Part shown: positions 14,978 to 25,233 of the stretch, piece after piece
Numbering within the stretch: the first letter of the stretch is position 1
Layout: each line of letters begins with the position of its first letter
Assembly (NCBI GenBank): GCA_001443385.1
Contig: LDXP01000014.1
Span: 1,509-42,816 of the forward strand
Direction of reading: 5' to 3'
From: Candidatus Rokubacteria bacterium CSP1-6
GTDB lineage: Bacteria; Methylomirabilota; Methylomirabilia; Rokubacteriales; CSP1-6
DNA length: 41,308 nt
Program-made: the position numbers and the translations under genes
Notes under the pieces: model-generated
The model's database searches: none
What the model saw: only the letters and a program-made list of their open reading frames with translations
Told to the model about the DNA's origin: nothing

Positions 14978-17900
14978 ATGTCGTTCATGGCTGTGCCCGT
15001 TCAGCCCTTCCTGCTCGCCCAGTGGGCCCCGTTTCAGGCGCTCGCCGGGGCCTTCGCCGAGGGAGATCCCTGTCTTCGCGTGGACGGCCTCTGGGGATCA
15101 TCGCGCTCGCTGGTGGCCGCCGCGCTCCTTCGGGAGACCGGCCGCCCGGCCCTGGTCCTGGTCGGCGACCGCTCCGGGCTCGACCGGATGTGCCGGGACC
15201 TCCGCTTCTTCGAGCAGGCCCTGGACGTTCCGTCGCGGCTGGCGGTCGAGTTCCCGCCGGGGCAGCCCGCGTTCTGGCGGGGCCGTCCCCAGCGGGAAGA
15301 GGCGGGGGAGCGGGCGTGGGTGTGCCACCGCCTGCTCCGCGGAGAGCCGCTGACCATCGTCGCGCTTCCCGCGGCGCTGACCTCGCCCCTTCCGCCGCCC
15401 GACGACTTCCGCCGCCTCACCTTCGGCCTCAGGGTGCAAGGGGAGCTCGCGCGAGACGAGCTGCTGGAGCGCCTGGAGGCCGCGGGGTACGCGCGGGTGG
15501 AAACGGTCGTGGAGGTGGGGCAGTGGAGCCTCCGCGGCGGGATCGTGGACATCTTCTCCCCCGCGCGGGAGCGGCCGGTGCGCGTGGAGTTCTTCGGGGA
15601 CGAGGTCGAGTCGGTTCGTCTCTTCGATCCCACCTCCCAGCGGTCGCTCGAGACGCTCGAGTCCGTCGAGGTGCTGCCGCTGTCCGACGGGCAGGGCGGG
15701 GGGGCCACGCTGCTGACGTACCTCGGCGCGGACGCGCCGGTGATCCTGGACGACCCGGCCCTCCTGGAGGGCCCGCGGGACGAGGCGCCGTCCGCGATCC
15801 CGCTCGCCGAGCTCCTGGCCGGGCGGCAGCGGGTGGAGCTGGGGCTCCTGCCCGTCGCCGCGCCGGATCCCTCGGCGAGGCGCTTCACCCTCGACGTGCG
15901 GTCGGTCGGGAGCTTCCGCGGACAGTTCCGCCAGCTGGCCGCCGACCTCGTCGAGTGGCTCCGCGAGGGTTTCCGGGTCCGGCTGGTGGTTCAGGATGAC
16001 GCCCAGGCCCACCGCCTGAAGCAGATCCTCCGGGAGCACGCCCTCGAGGCCGCCGCCGACGCGTCGCTCGGGAGCCCGGAGGGGCTTGGCATCCTGGTCG
16101 GCGAGTGCTCTCAGGGGTTCGCGGTCCCTGCCCTTGGCTCGATCCTTCTCACCGAGGAGGAGCTCTTCGGCGCCCGGCGGCGGACCCTCCGCCGGCCGCG
16201 GTTCCAGCGGGGGGCCGCCGTCACGGCGTTCACGGACCTCGAGGTGGGCGATCTCGTGGTTCACGAAGAGCACGGGATCGGCCGCTACCTCGGCCTGAAG
16301 ACCCTTTCCGTGGACGACCGGCAGGGCGATTTTCTCCTCCTCGAATATGCGGAGGGGAGCCGTCTCTACCTGCCCGTCGAGCGCCTGAGCGTCATCTCGA
16401 AGTATGCGGGGGCCGACGGCGCCGCCACGCGGCTGGATCGGCTGGGCGGGACTTCGTGGCAGCGAGTAAAGGAGTCCGTGAGGGCGGCGCTCCGCCAGAT
16501 GGCCGAGGAGCTGCTCCGGCTCTACGCTGCCCGCTCGGTGCTGGACGGTCATCTCTTCGGCCCGGACGCCCCCTGGCAGCGGGAGTTCGAGGCGGCGTTC
16601 CGCTTCGAGGAGACCCCCGATCAGCTCCGCGCCATCGAGGAGGTCAAGGCCGACATGGAGAAGCCCCGCCCCATGGATCGCCTGGTCGCGGGCGACGTGG
16701 GTTACGGCAAGACGGAGGTCGCCCTCCGGGCCGCGTTCAAGGCCGCGATGGACGGCAAGCAGGTCGCGCTTTTGGCGCCGACGACGATCCTGGCCCAGCA
16801 ACACTGGGCGACCTTCACTGAGCGGTTCGCGCCGTTCCCGCTGCGGGTGGAGCTGCTCTCCCGCTTCCGTTCGCCGAAGGAGCAGAAGGCCGTGGTGGCG
16901 GGGCTCCGCCAGGGAACGGTGGACGTGGTGATCGGGACCCACCGCCTGCTCTCCCGGGACGTCGCTTTCCTGGACCTGGGGCTCCTCATCGTGGACGAGG
17001 AGCACCGCTTCGGCGTGGCCCACAAGGAGCGGATCAAGCAGCTCAGAAAGTCCGTGGATGTCCTGGCCCTGACGGCGACCCCGATCCCGCGGACGCTCTA
17101 CATGTCCCTGTCGGGGATCCGGGATCTGTCGGTCATCGAAACGCCTCCGCTGGACCGCCTGCCCGTGGAAACCGTGGTTTCCCCCTTCAGCCGGCAGCTG
17201 ATCCGCGAGGCGATCGAGCGCGAGCTGGCCCGGGGCGGCCAGGTCTTCTTCGTCCACAACCGCGTGCAGTCCCTGCCCTCCATGACGGCGTTCATCCAGC
17301 GGCTCCACCCGCGGGCTCGCGTGGTGATGGCCCACGGCCAGATGCGGGAAAAGGACCTGGAGAACGTCATGCTGCGCTTCGTCGGCGGCCAGGCCGACGT
17401 GCTGGTCTCCACGGCCATCGTCGAGTCCGGCCTCGACATCCCGGCCTCCAACACCATCATCCTGAACCGGGCGGACCGCTTCGGCCTCGCCCAGCTCTAC
17501 CAGCTGCGGGGACGCGTGGGCCGGGAGCGCCAGCAGGCGTACGCCTATCTGTTGATCCCCGCCGACGGCCGGATCGACGACACGGCCCAGAAGCGGCTCC
17601 GCGTGATCCAGGAGCTCACGGAGCTCGGCTCGGGCTTCCGGCTGGCGCTCCGGGACCTCGAAATCCGCGGGGCGGGCAATCTGCTGGGCTCCCAGCAGCA
17701 CGGGCACATCGCGGCCGTCGGGTTCGATTTGTATTCGAAGCTCCTGGCCGAGGCCGTGAGAGAATTGACGGGGGACGTGCCCCCGGAGGCCCCCGAGCCC
17801 CTGGTGACCGTGGAGGTCGAAGCGCTGCTGCCCGAGAGTTACGTGCCGGAGGTGGCCCAGCGGCTGGCGCTGTACAAGCGGCTCGCCGGGATGACGCGCG

Positions 17901-18226
17901 TGGAGGAGGTCGCCGAGATCCGCTCCGAGCTCCGGGATCGCTTCGGGCCTCTCCCGCCCCCGGTCGTCCACCTCCTGGAGGTCGTGGAGATCCGGATCGC
18001 GGCGCGTGCCCTGGGCATCGAGCGGCTGGAGGCGGTCGGGGGGAGGGCGGTCGTCACGTTCGCGCCGTCCACGCCGGTGTCAGCGGAGCGGCTGGTGCGC
18101 GCCGCCAGCGCCGAGCCCGGCCGGCTGCGCCTCAGGAAGGAGTTCGTCGTCGAGGCCCCGATCCCGCGCGGGCCGTGGTCGGCGGTGCGAGGGGCCCTCG
18201 CCGAGTTTCTGGGAACCCTCCGATGA
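14978..18226 (+). CDS. mfd: Transcription-repair coupling factor
   Basis: ATP-dependent translocase that removes RNA polymerase stalled at DNA lesions and recruits UvrA. The 1082 residues are slightly shorter than E. coli Mfd (1148). The N-terminal UvrB-like region contains WSLRGGIVDIFSPARERPVR (about 180-200). The RNA polymerase interaction domain is LEVGDLVVHEEHGIGRYLGL (about 420). The helicase core shows Walker A DVGYGKTEVALRAAF, DEEHRFG in motif II, LTATPIPRTLYMSL, and the TRG region ESGLDIPASNTIILNRADRF and QLRGRVGRERQQAYAYLL. A C-terminal D7-like domain follows. ATG 14978 or 14987 may start it; neither has a good ribosome site. The stop overlaps the next gene (ATGA). Confidence 0.96.
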   Translation: MSFMAVPVQPFLLAQWAPFQALAGAFAEGDPCLRVDGLWGSSRSLVAAALLRETGRPALVLVGDRSGLDRMCRDLRFFEQALDVPSRLAVEFPPGQPAFWRGRPQREEAGERAWVCHRLLRGEPLTIVALPAALTSPLPPPDDFRRLTFGLRVQGELARDELLERLEAAGYARVETVVEVGQWSLRGGIVDIFSPARERPVRVEFFGDEVESVRLFDPTSQRSLETLESVEVLPLSDGQGGGATLLTYLGADAPVILDDPALLEGPRDEAPSAIPLAELLAGRQRVELGLLPVAAPDPSARRFTLDVRSVGSFRGQFRQLAADLVEWLREGFRVRLVVQDDAQAHRLKQILREHALEAAADASLGSPEGLGILVGECSQGFAVPALGSILLTEEELFGARRRTLRRPRFQRGAAVTAFTDLEVGDLVVHEEHGIGRYLGLKTLSVDDRQGDFLLLEYAEGSRLYLPVERLSVISKYAGADGAATRLDRLGGTSWQRVKESVRAALRQMAEELLRLYAARSVLDGHLFGPDAPWQREFEAAFRFEETPDQLRAIEEVKADMEKPRPMDRLVAGDVGYGKTEVALRAAFKAAMDGKQVALLAPTTILAQQHWATFTERFAPFPLRVELLSRFRSPKEQKAVVAGLRQGTVDVVIGTHRLLSRDVAFLDLGLLIVDEEHRFGVAHKERIKQLRKSVDVLALTATPIPRTLYMSLSGIRDLSVIETPPLDRLPVETVVSPFSRQLIREAIERELARGGQVFFVHNRVQSLPSMTAFIQRLHPRARVVMAHGQMREKDLENVMLRFVGGQADVLVSTAIVESGLDIPASNTIILNRADRFGLAQLYQLRGRVGRERQQAYAYLLIPADGRIDDTAQKRLRVIQELTELGSGFRLALRDLEIRGAGNLLGSQQHGHIAAVGFDLYSKLLAEAVRELTGDVPPEAPEPLVTVEVEALLPESYVPEVAQRLALYKRLAGMTRVEEVAEIRSELRDRFGPLPPPVVHLLEVVEIRIAARALGIERLEAVGGRAVVTFAPSTPVSAERLVRAASAEPGRLRLRKEFVVEAPIPRGPWSAVRGALAEFLGTLR

Positions 18227-19344
18227 GCCTGCCTCGTCCGGGCCTCCGCTGCCTCTCGGTCCTGCTCCTGTTCCTCTCTCTCTTCTGGGGGGGATGCGGG
18301 TGGTTCTCCCGGTCGAAGGCCATTCCCCCCGGGCCCACGCTCTCCACCTCGGAGGCCGCCCGGGATGCCGAGCCGAAACGCCGGCCGACCCCGACCCCGC
18401 CGCAGCCGGTGGCGGCCCCGGCCCCGGCTCCCCTCCCCCGGCGCGATGCCCCGGATGTCCTGGACCGGGTGATCGCCGTGGTGAACAACGATGTCATCAC
18501 GCTGAGCGAGCTCCAGGATAGTCTGGCGTTCTACCTTTCCGGGACGAGGGAGGCGGTGAAACCCGGGGAGGAGGAAGCGCTCAAGCAGCGGCTGCTCAAC
18601 CGGATGATCGAGAACCGGCTCCAGCTCCAGGAGGCGAGCCGCGAGCAGCTCACCGTGGAGGACGCGGAGGTCGACGAGCAGCTGGCCGAGGTAAGGAAGC
18701 AGGTCAACGCCAGGACGCAGGAGGAGTTCGAGCAGATCGTCAAGGCCCAGGGGGTCACCCTGGAGGGGATCAGGAAGCGCGCCAGGGATCAGGTCCTGAT
18801 CCAAAAGGTGATCCGGCGCAAGGTGGCGTTCCGGATCACCGTGACCGAGCATGAGATCGAGCAGTACCTCGTCGAAAATCGGGAGAAGCTGGAGACGGGC
18901 CTCTCCTATCACGCGCGCCACATTCTGTTCGCCGCGACCCCGCCGGGAAGCGAGGCGGCATTGGACGCAGCGCGCGGCCGGGCCGAGGAGGTGTGGGCCA
19001 AGGTCCGCGCCGGCGAGGATTTCGTCGAGCTGGCCAAGCGGCACTCGGAGGATTCGACGGCCAAGGATGGAGGCGATCTCGGGGTCCTCAAGCAGGGAGA
19101 GCTGGCTCCCGAGGTGGAGCGGCAGATTCTCCGGCTGCGCCCCGGCGAAGCCTCGGCTCCCTTCCGTTCCCCGCTGGGCTTCCACATCTTCAAGCTCGAG
19201 TGGAAGGAGGGGCTCGCCGGTGAGACGCTGGCCCAGGCCAAGCAGCAGATCCGGGACATCCTCATCCGGCAGAAATACGCCACCCGGCTGGAGGCCTGGC
19301 TCGCGGAGATCAGGAAGCGGGCCATCATCGACATCCGCCTGTGA
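18223..19344 (+). CDS. SurA-like peptidyl-prolyl isomerase / periplasmic chaperone, probable lipoprotein
   Basis: Exported parvulin-type foldase of 373 residues, likely helping outer-membrane protein folding. The signal region CLSVLLLFLSLFWGGCGWFS ends in a possible, slightly non-canonical lipobox (WGG-C). A proline/alanine-rich linker follows (about 45-85). The SurA N-domain starts at VLDRVIAVVNNDVITLSEL, and one PpiC rotamase domain (about 240-345) carries YHARHILF, DFVELAKRHSEDSTAKDGGD and PFRSPLGFHIFKLE. Having one rotamase domain distinguishes it from E. coli SurA with two. ATG 18223 overlaps the mfd stop, an mfd-PPIase pairing also seen in deltaproteobacteria. Confidence 0.88.
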   Translation: MSLPRPGLRCLSVLLLFLSLFWGGCGWFSRSKAIPPGPTLSTSEAARDAEPKRRPTPTPPQPVAAPAPAPLPRRDAPDVLDRVIAVVNNDVITLSELQDSLAFYLSGTREAVKPGEEEALKQRLLNRMIENRLQLQEASREQLTVEDAEVDEQLAEVRKQVNARTQEEFEQIVKAQGVTLEGIRKRARDQVLIQKVIRRKVAFRITVTEHEIEQYLVENREKLETGLSYHARHILFAATPPGSEAALDAARGRAEEVWAKVRAGEDFVELAKRHSEDSTAKDGGDLGVLKQGELAPEVERQILRLRPGEASAPFRSPLGFHIFKLEWKEGLAGETLAQAKQQIRDILIRQKYATRLEAWLAEIRKRAIIDIRL

Positions 19345-19354
19345 GGGAAATTAG

Positions 19355-19384
19355 TTGACAAGCGCGCGGGCCCTGTGGGAGCAT
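19355..19384 (+). promoter_or_regulatory. Candidate rho promoter
   Basis: A perfect -35 hexamer TTGACA (19355-19360), an 18-base spacer and GAGCAT (19379-19384) sit just after the SurA-like gene. Transcription would give a leader of about 170 bases before rho. The leader (19390-19537) contains a CCACCGGTGG palindrome (19424-19433) but no other structure I can defend. A long leader is compatible with rho autoregulation, known in enterics, but I see no direct evidence here. Confidence 0.5.
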
Positions 19385-19537
19385 GGGGTGTAAGGTTCGT
19401 AGCGCCCGCGTAAAGATCAGAACCCACCGGTGGAAATAATCTCGCAGAGCTTCCTTGAGCGAGCCGTGATTGTACGTCATGGGATGCCAGCCGTTCGTTT
19501 CGATCAGGCCACGCCGCCCGAGGGCGATGCCCGCAGG

Positions 19538-19559
19538 CCAGGAGGTAACCAGGAGGTAA
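19538..19559 (+). repeat. Tandem duplication of an 11-bp Shine-Dalgarno unit before rho
   Basis: CCAGGAGGTAA occurs twice, back to back (19538-19548 and 19549-19559). The second AGGAGG lies seven bases before the rho ATG, an ideal distance, while the first is 18 bases away and should not initiate at that ATG. Both copies are exact. Confidence 0.9.
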
Positions 19560-19563
19560 AAGG

Positions 19564-20817
19564 ATGAACCTCTCCGAGCTCAAGGAAAAGACCATCACGG
19601 AACTCAACGCCATCGCCAAGGACCTCAACGTCCAGGGGTTCAGCGGCCTCAGAAAGCAGGAGCTGATCTTCAAGATCCTCCAGGGCCAGGCCGAAAAGGA
19701 CGGGCTGATCTTCGCCGAGGGGGTGCTGGAGGTGCTCCCCGACGGCTTCGGCTTCCTGCGGGCGCCCGACTACAACTACCTGCCGGGCCCCGACGACATC
19801 TACGTCTCCCCCTCTCAGATCCGCCGGTTCGACCTGCGGACCGGCGACACCATCTCCGGCCAGGTCCGCCCGCCCAAGGACACCGAGCGCTACTTCGCCC
19901 TCCTCAAGGTGGAGGCGATCAACTTCGAGACGCCGGACGCCGCCCGGGAAAAGATCTTCTTCGACAACCTGACGCCGCTCTATCCCATGGAGCGGATCCG
20001 GCTGGAGCACGATGGGGACGAGCTGACGACCCGGGTCATGGATCTGCTCACCCCGATCGGCAAGGGCCAGCGCGGGCTCATCGTGGCGGCGCCCCGCACG
20101 GGCAAGACGATGATGCTCCAGAACCTGGCGCACGCCATCGCGAAGAATCACCCCGAGGTGTATCTGATCGTCCTCCTGATCGACGAGAGGCCGGAAGAGG
20201 TCACCGACATGCAGCGCTCGGTCAAGGGGGAGGTCATCTCCTCCACCTTCGACGAGCCGCCGCAACGGCACGTCCAGGTGGCCGACATGGTCATCGAGAA
20301 GGCCAAGCGGCTGGTGGAGCACAAGAAGGACGTGGTGATCCTCCTGGACTCCATCACGCGATTCGCCCGGGCCCACAACGCCATCATCCCCTCGTCCGGC
20401 AAGGTGCTCTCCGGCGGCCTGGACGCCAACGCCCTCCAGCGCCCGCGCCGTTTCTTCGCGCAGGCGCGGAACATCGAGGAGGGCGGCTCGCTGACGATCA
20501 TGGCCACGGCCATCGTGGACACCGGCAGCCGGATGGACGACGTGATCTTCGAGGAGTTCAAGGGCACCGGCAACATGGAGGTGCACCTGGACCGGCGCCT
20601 GATGGACAAGCGCGTCTTCCCATCGATCAACATCGAGCAGTCCGGGACCCGGAAGGAAGAGCTCCTGCTGGAGAAGGACGAGCTCTCGAAGGTCTGGCTC
20701 CTCCGGAAAGTCCTCTCGCAGCTGAATCCCGTGGAGGGCATGGAGCTCCTGCTGGACAAGCTCAAGCTGACGAAGACCAACAAGGAGTTCCTGGCCGCGA
20801 TGAACCAGCTCGGGTAG
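19564..20817 (+). CDS. rho: Transcription termination factor Rho
   Basis: Hexameric RNA-dependent ATPase that terminates transcription; 417 residues, close to E. coli length (419), with no insert. The N-terminal helix bundle (about 1-45) includes [19 protein letters not shown]. The cold-shock-type RNA-binding domain is [20 protein letters not shown]. In the motor domain are the P-loop [27 protein letters not shown], the Walker B stretch [16 protein letters not shown], the Q-loop region [20 protein letters not shown] and [17 protein letters not shown]. The start is fixed by AGGAGG seven bases upstream. The P-loop reads PRTGKT where E. coli has PKAGKT, which touches the bicyclomycin site. Confidence 0.98.
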   Translation: MNLSELKEKTITELNAIAKDLNVQGFSGLRKQELIFKILQGQAEKDGLIFAEGVLEVLPDGFGFLRAPDYNYLPGPDDIYVSPSQIRRFDLRTGDTISGQVRPPKDTERYFALLKVEAINFETPDAAREKIFFDNLTPLYPMERIRLEHDGDELTTRVMDLLTPIGKGQRGLIVAAPRTGKTMMLQNLAHAIAKNHPEVYLIVLLIDERPEEVTDMQRSVKGEVISSTFDEPPQRHVQVADMVIEKAKRLVEHKKDVVILLDSITRFARAHNAIIPSSGKVLSGGLDANALQRPRRFFAQARNIEEGGSLTIMATAIVDTGSRMDDVIFEEFKGTGNMEVHLDRRLMDKRVFPSINIEQSGTRKEELLLEKDELSKVWLLRKVLSQLNPVEGMELLLDKLKLTKTNKEFLAAMNQLG

Positions 20818-20852
20818 GCTGGAGGCGGGATCCTGCCAGAAGCGCAAATTCC

Positions 20853-20881
20853 TTGAGTTTTTCCCGCCTGACTGGTATGCT
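20853..20881 (+). promoter_or_regulatory. Promoter for rpmE
   Basis: TTGAGT (20853-20858), exactly 17 bases, and TATGCT (20876-20881) form a good sigma-70-type promoter in the 88-base gap between rho and rpmE. Start of transcription would be near 20888, giving a leader of only about 18 bases that contains AAGGAGGT. Confidence 0.65.
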
Positions 20882-20905
20882 TTGCCATTCACAAGGAGGT
20901 GCGCC

Positions 20906-21121
20906 GTGAAGGCGGGCATTCATCCTGAGTACGTCGAGACGACGATCACCTGCGCGTGTGGGGAGGTCATCCACACCCGCTCCACCCATCCCCAGATCCG
21001 GGTGGAGGTGTGCTCGAAGTGCCATCCCTTCTTCACCGGGAAGCAAAAGCTGGTGGACACGGCCGGCCGGATCGAGCGCTTCCAGCGGAAGTACAAGAGG
21101 AAACCGATTACAGAAGGGTAA
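20906..21121 (+). CDS. rpmE: 50S ribosomal protein L31, zinc-binding type
   Basis: Large-subunit protein of 71 residues bridging to the small subunit. GTG 20906 is chosen because AAGGAGGT lies five bases upstream and gives the family start [16 protein letters not shown]; the ORF-track start at 20882 adds an unrelated extension. The four zinc cysteines are kept (CAC in TITCACGE, and CSKC in [16 protein letters not shown]), so this is the C+ form. The tail is basic. It sits between rho and prfA, a common arrangement. Confidence 0.97.
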   Translation: MKAGIHPEYVETTITCACGEVIHTRSTHPQIRVEVCSKCHPFFTGKQKLVDTAGRIERFQRKYKRKPITEG

Positions 21122-21129
21122 GGTCCGGT

Positions 21130-21151
21130 CCGGCGGCCCCGGGCTCGCCGG
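21130..21151 (+). other. Short inverted repeat after rpmE
   Basis: CCGGCG, ten bases, CGCCGG directly after rpmE could form a 6-bp GC stem. There is no U-tract and such repeats arise easily at this GC content. The rest of the 164-base gap up to prfA shows nothing I can name. Confidence 0.2.
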
Positions 21152-21285
21152 GTCGGGGAGGGTGTCGGTCCTGGGGCTGCGTCCCTCGGTGTTTGTCCCC
21201 CACGCGTGCCTCCTTCTCGCCTTTCGCGTCCCCCGCCCGCGGTCCTTCGGCCCCGTGGTGCGTCCGCCGACGATGAGGTTCCAGC

Positions 21286-22356
21286 GTGTTTGAGCGGCTT
21301 CGCCAGATCGAGGAGCGGTATCAGGAGCTCTCCCGCCTGCTCGCCGACCCGCAGGTGATCGGGCAGCCCGCGCAGTATGCCCGCCACGCCAAGGCCGCGA
21401 GCGACCTCAGCCTCGTCGTCGAGCGCTTCACCGAGTACAAGGCCGTGCTCGCGCGGATCACCGAGGCGCGCCACATCCTGGCCGAGGAGCCCGACCGCGA
21501 GCTGCGCGAGTTGGCCCAGTCGGAGCTGGACGAACTCACCGCGCGCCAGACGGCGCTGGAGGAGGAGCTCCGGCGCCTCCTGACGCCTCGCGATCCCAAC
21601 GACGAGCGGAACGTCTTCGTCGAGGTCCGGGCCGGCGCCGGGGGCGACGAGGCGGGGCTGTTCGCCGCCGACCTGGCCCGCATGTACGTGAAGTACGCCG
21701 AGCGCCAGGGGTGGAAGGTGGAAACCGTTGAACGCCACCCGACGGGCGTCGGCGGGTTCAAGGAAGTGATCCTGTTCGTCCAGGGGAAGGGGGCCTGGAG
21801 CCGCCTTAAGTTCGAACGGGGGGTCCACCGCGTCCAGCGCGTGCCAGTCACCGAGTCGGCGGGCCGGATCCACACCTCGACGGTGACCGTGGCGGTCCTG
21901 CCCGAGGCCGAGGACGTCGAGGTCAAGGTGAGCGATCAGGACATCCGGGTGGACGTGTATCGTTCCTCGGGCCCCGGCGGCCAGGGGGTCAACACGACCG
22001 ATTCCGCCGTGAGGATCACCCACATCCGGACGGGGCTCGTCGTGACCTGCCAGGACGAGCGCTCCCAGATCAAGAACCGGGCCAAGGCCATGCGGGTGCT
22101 CAAGGCGCGGCTCCTCGAGCGGGCCCAGGAGGAGCAGCGGGCTCAGATCGCCGCCGACCGGCGGAGCCAGGTGGGAACCGGGGAGCGCAGCGAGCGGATC
22201 CGCACGTACAACTTTCCCCAGGCGCGGGTCACCGACCACCGGATCGGAATGACGCTCCACAAGCTGCCCCAGGTCCTCGAGGGGGAGCTGGACGAGTTGA
22301 TCGAGGCGCTAGCGGCTGCCGACCAGGCCGAGCGCATGGCTCAGGTCACCCCGTGA
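21286..22356 (+). CDS. prfA: Peptide chain release factor 1
   Basis: Terminates translation at UAA and UAG; 356 residues, typical. The GGQ peptidyl-tRNA hydrolysis motif is in [18 protein letters not shown] (about residue 230). The stop-codon recognition tripeptide is PVT in [15 protein letters not shown], the PxT form of RF1 rather than the SPF of RF2. The N-terminal coiled domain includes [16 protein letters not shown]. The GTG at 21286 gives the normal N-terminus [12 protein letters not shown]. The stop overlaps prmC (GTGA), whose product methylates the GGQ glutamine. Confidence 0.97.
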   Translation: MFERLRQIEERYQELSRLLADPQVIGQPAQYARHAKAASDLSLVVERFTEYKAVLARITEARHILAEEPDRELRELAQSELDELTARQTALEEELRRLLTPRDPNDERNVFVEVRAGAGGDEAGLFAADLARMYVKYAERQGWKVETVERHPTGVGGFKEVILFVQGKGAWSRLKFERGVHRVQRVPVTESAGRIHTSTVTVAVLPEAEDVEVKVSDQDIRVDVYRSSGPGGQGVNTTDSAVRITHIRTGLVVTCQDERSQIKNRAKAMRVLKARLLERAQEEQRAQIAADRRSQVGTGERSERIRTYNFPQARVTDHRIGMTLHKLPQVLEGELDELIEALAAADQAERMAQVTP

Positions 22357-23248
22357 AGGCATTGACCGTAGAGCCCACGGTGGGCGGGCTGCTGGCGGCG
22401 GGTGCTGCCTTGCTGGACGAGGCGGGACTGCCGTCGCCGCGCCGGGATGCCGAGTGGCTGCTGGCCGACGCGCTCGGGACCGACCGGCTCAGGCTCGTCC
22501 TGGGGCTCGACCGCGTCGTCCCTGCGGAGCTCGCCGGGCGCTTCAGGGAGCGGATCGCGCGGCGGATGGCTCACGAGCCGCTCCAGTACATCCTGGGCTA
22601 CGAGGAATGGAGAGGGCTCCGTCTGAAGACGGCGCCCGCCGCGCTGATCCCCCGCCCCGAGACGGAGCTGCTGGTGGAGTGGGCGGTGGAGCTGGAACGG
22701 GCGGAGGGTCCCTGGCGGCTGGCCGCGGACGTCGGCGCCGGGACGGGGGCCATCGCATGCGCCCTGGCCGCGGCGGCTCCACGCCTCGAGGTCGTGGCGG
22801 TGGAACGCTCGACGGGGGCGCTGGTGCTCGCGGCGGCCAACGTCGAGGCCCTGGGGCTGGGGCGGCGGGTGCGGCTGGTGGCGGGCGACCTTTTCGACCC
22901 GCTGGGCGGCCTCCAGGCCGCCGTCGATCTCGTGGTCTCCAATCCGCCGTACATCGCGAGCGGTGACATCGAGGGCCTTCCGCCGGAGGTCAGAGACTGG
23001 GAGCCGCGCGAGGCGCTGGACGGGGGGCCGGACGGCATGGCGGTTCATCGGAGGCTCGTGGCCGAGTCTCCCCGTATCCTCAGGCCCGCAGGCTGGCTCC
23101 TCATGGAGATGGGAGAGCGACAGGCTGAGCCGCTCCGGGCCTCCATGGAGGCGAACGGATTTGAGCGGGTCGAGGTGCGCCGGGACCTGCGGGGCGTGGA
23201 GCGGATGATCGCGGGGCGGGTACCCGCGCCGGAGGCGTGGGTGCGCTG

Positions 23249-23249
<1 letters not shown>
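22353..23249 (+). CDS. prmC: Peptide chain release factor N5-glutamine methyltransferase
   Basis: S-adenosylmethionine-dependent methyltransferase that modifies the glutamine of the GGQ motif in release factors; 298 residues. An N-terminal helical domain (about 1-75) precedes the motif [20 protein letters not shown] and the [12 protein letters not shown] segment. The SAM motif is [15 protein letters not shown] (about 125-139) and the catalytic NPPY is in [20 protein letters not shown]. The GTG at 22353 overlaps the prfA stop. Adjacent, translationally coupled prfA-prmC is a widespread functional pair. Confidence 0.96.
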
Positions 23250-24501
<1,252 letters not shown>

Positions 24502-24505
<4 letters not shown>

Positions 24506-25143
24506 AGAAGCTGCTCACGCTGGCGCTCCCGAAGGGCCGGCTGCTCCGGCCCGCGCTCGAGATCCTCCGGAGCATGGGGCTGGCCGGCGTGGAGGCCGAT
24601 TCGCGCAAGCTCATCTTTTCCGACGAGAAGCACGGCCTCAGGTTCCTGATCCTGAAGCCCGCCGACGTCCCGACCTACGTGGAGTACGGGGCGGCGGACC
24701 TGGGCATCGTGGGCAAGGACATCCTCCTGGAGCAGGAGCCGGATGTCTACGAGCCTCTCGACCTGGGGTTCGGCTTCTGCCGGCTGGTCGTGGCGGAGCC
24801 CCTGGCCCTCTGGGAGCGGGACGATCCGTCCAAGTGGTCGTGGGTGCGCGTGGCGACGAAGTACCCGGTGCTGACCGAGCGGTACTTCTCCGAGCGGGGG
24901 ATCCAGGTGGAGATGGTCCGGTTGGACGGCTCCATCGAGCTCGCGCCGCTGGTCGGCCTCGCCGACCGGATCGTGGACCTCGTTCAGTCGGGGGAAACGC
25001 TCCGCGCGAACGGCCTGGTCGAGGTCGCCGAGATCACGCGCTCGACGGCGCGGCTGATCGTCAACCGCGCCTCCCTCAAGACCGAGTACTCGCCGGTCAG
25101 CCAGCTGATCGAGCGGCTGAAGAAGCAGGTGGCCCGGTCATGA
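24502..25143 (+). CDS. hisG: ATP phosphoribosyltransferase, short form
   Basis: First enzyme of histidine synthesis, joining ATP and PRPP. At 213 residues it is the short form (HisG-S), which lacks the C-terminal allosteric domain and in other organisms needs HisZ for activity. Motifs: [16 protein letters not shown] at the N-terminus, [16 protein letters not shown], and the PRPP loop region [22 protein letters not shown] overlaps the murA stop. No hisZ is in the window. Normally hisD would follow at once; here an 85-base insertion-like spacer intervenes. Confidence 0.96.
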
Positions 25144-25233
25144 CGGTTCCGCAGTTTCGAGCGACGGCTTCGCCGGCGCAACCCCTGGGGGGAGGTGTCG
25201 GAAGGGGGGCGGAGCCCCCCTCCGAAGTATGAC
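25140..25233 (+). repeat. Palindromic insertion-like element with a 30-codon ORF at the hisG/hisD junction
   Basis: The hisG stop and the hisD start are each embedded in ATGAC (25140-25144 and 25229-25233), so a 5-bp direct repeat flanks an 84-base spacer. Inside is the hairpin AGGGGGGC, loop GGA, GCCCCCCT (25203-25221). A small ORF of 30 codons starts at ATG 25140, overlapping the hisG stop, and ends at TGA 25230-25232, overlapping the hisD ATG. It can therefore relay ribosomes from hisG to hisD, which has no ribosome site of its own. The peptide ([19 protein letters not shown]...) resembles nothing I know. REP/MITE-like origin is inference. Confidence 0.5.

Noticed and set aside
15098-17971. 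957-codon minus-strand ORF opposite mfd
   Set aside because: Its translation is low-complexity and rich in R, E, H, G, P and L, as expected for the antisense of a GC-rich gene. The + strand frame is an unmistakable Mfd.
19385-19537. Riboswitch or attenuator in the rho leader
   Set aside because: No recognised riboswitch core, no terminator-antiterminator pair; only one short palindrome.
21122-21285. Small gene or intrinsic terminator between rpmE and prfA
   Set aside because: No ORF with coding character and a ribosome site, and the inverted repeat lacks a U-tract.
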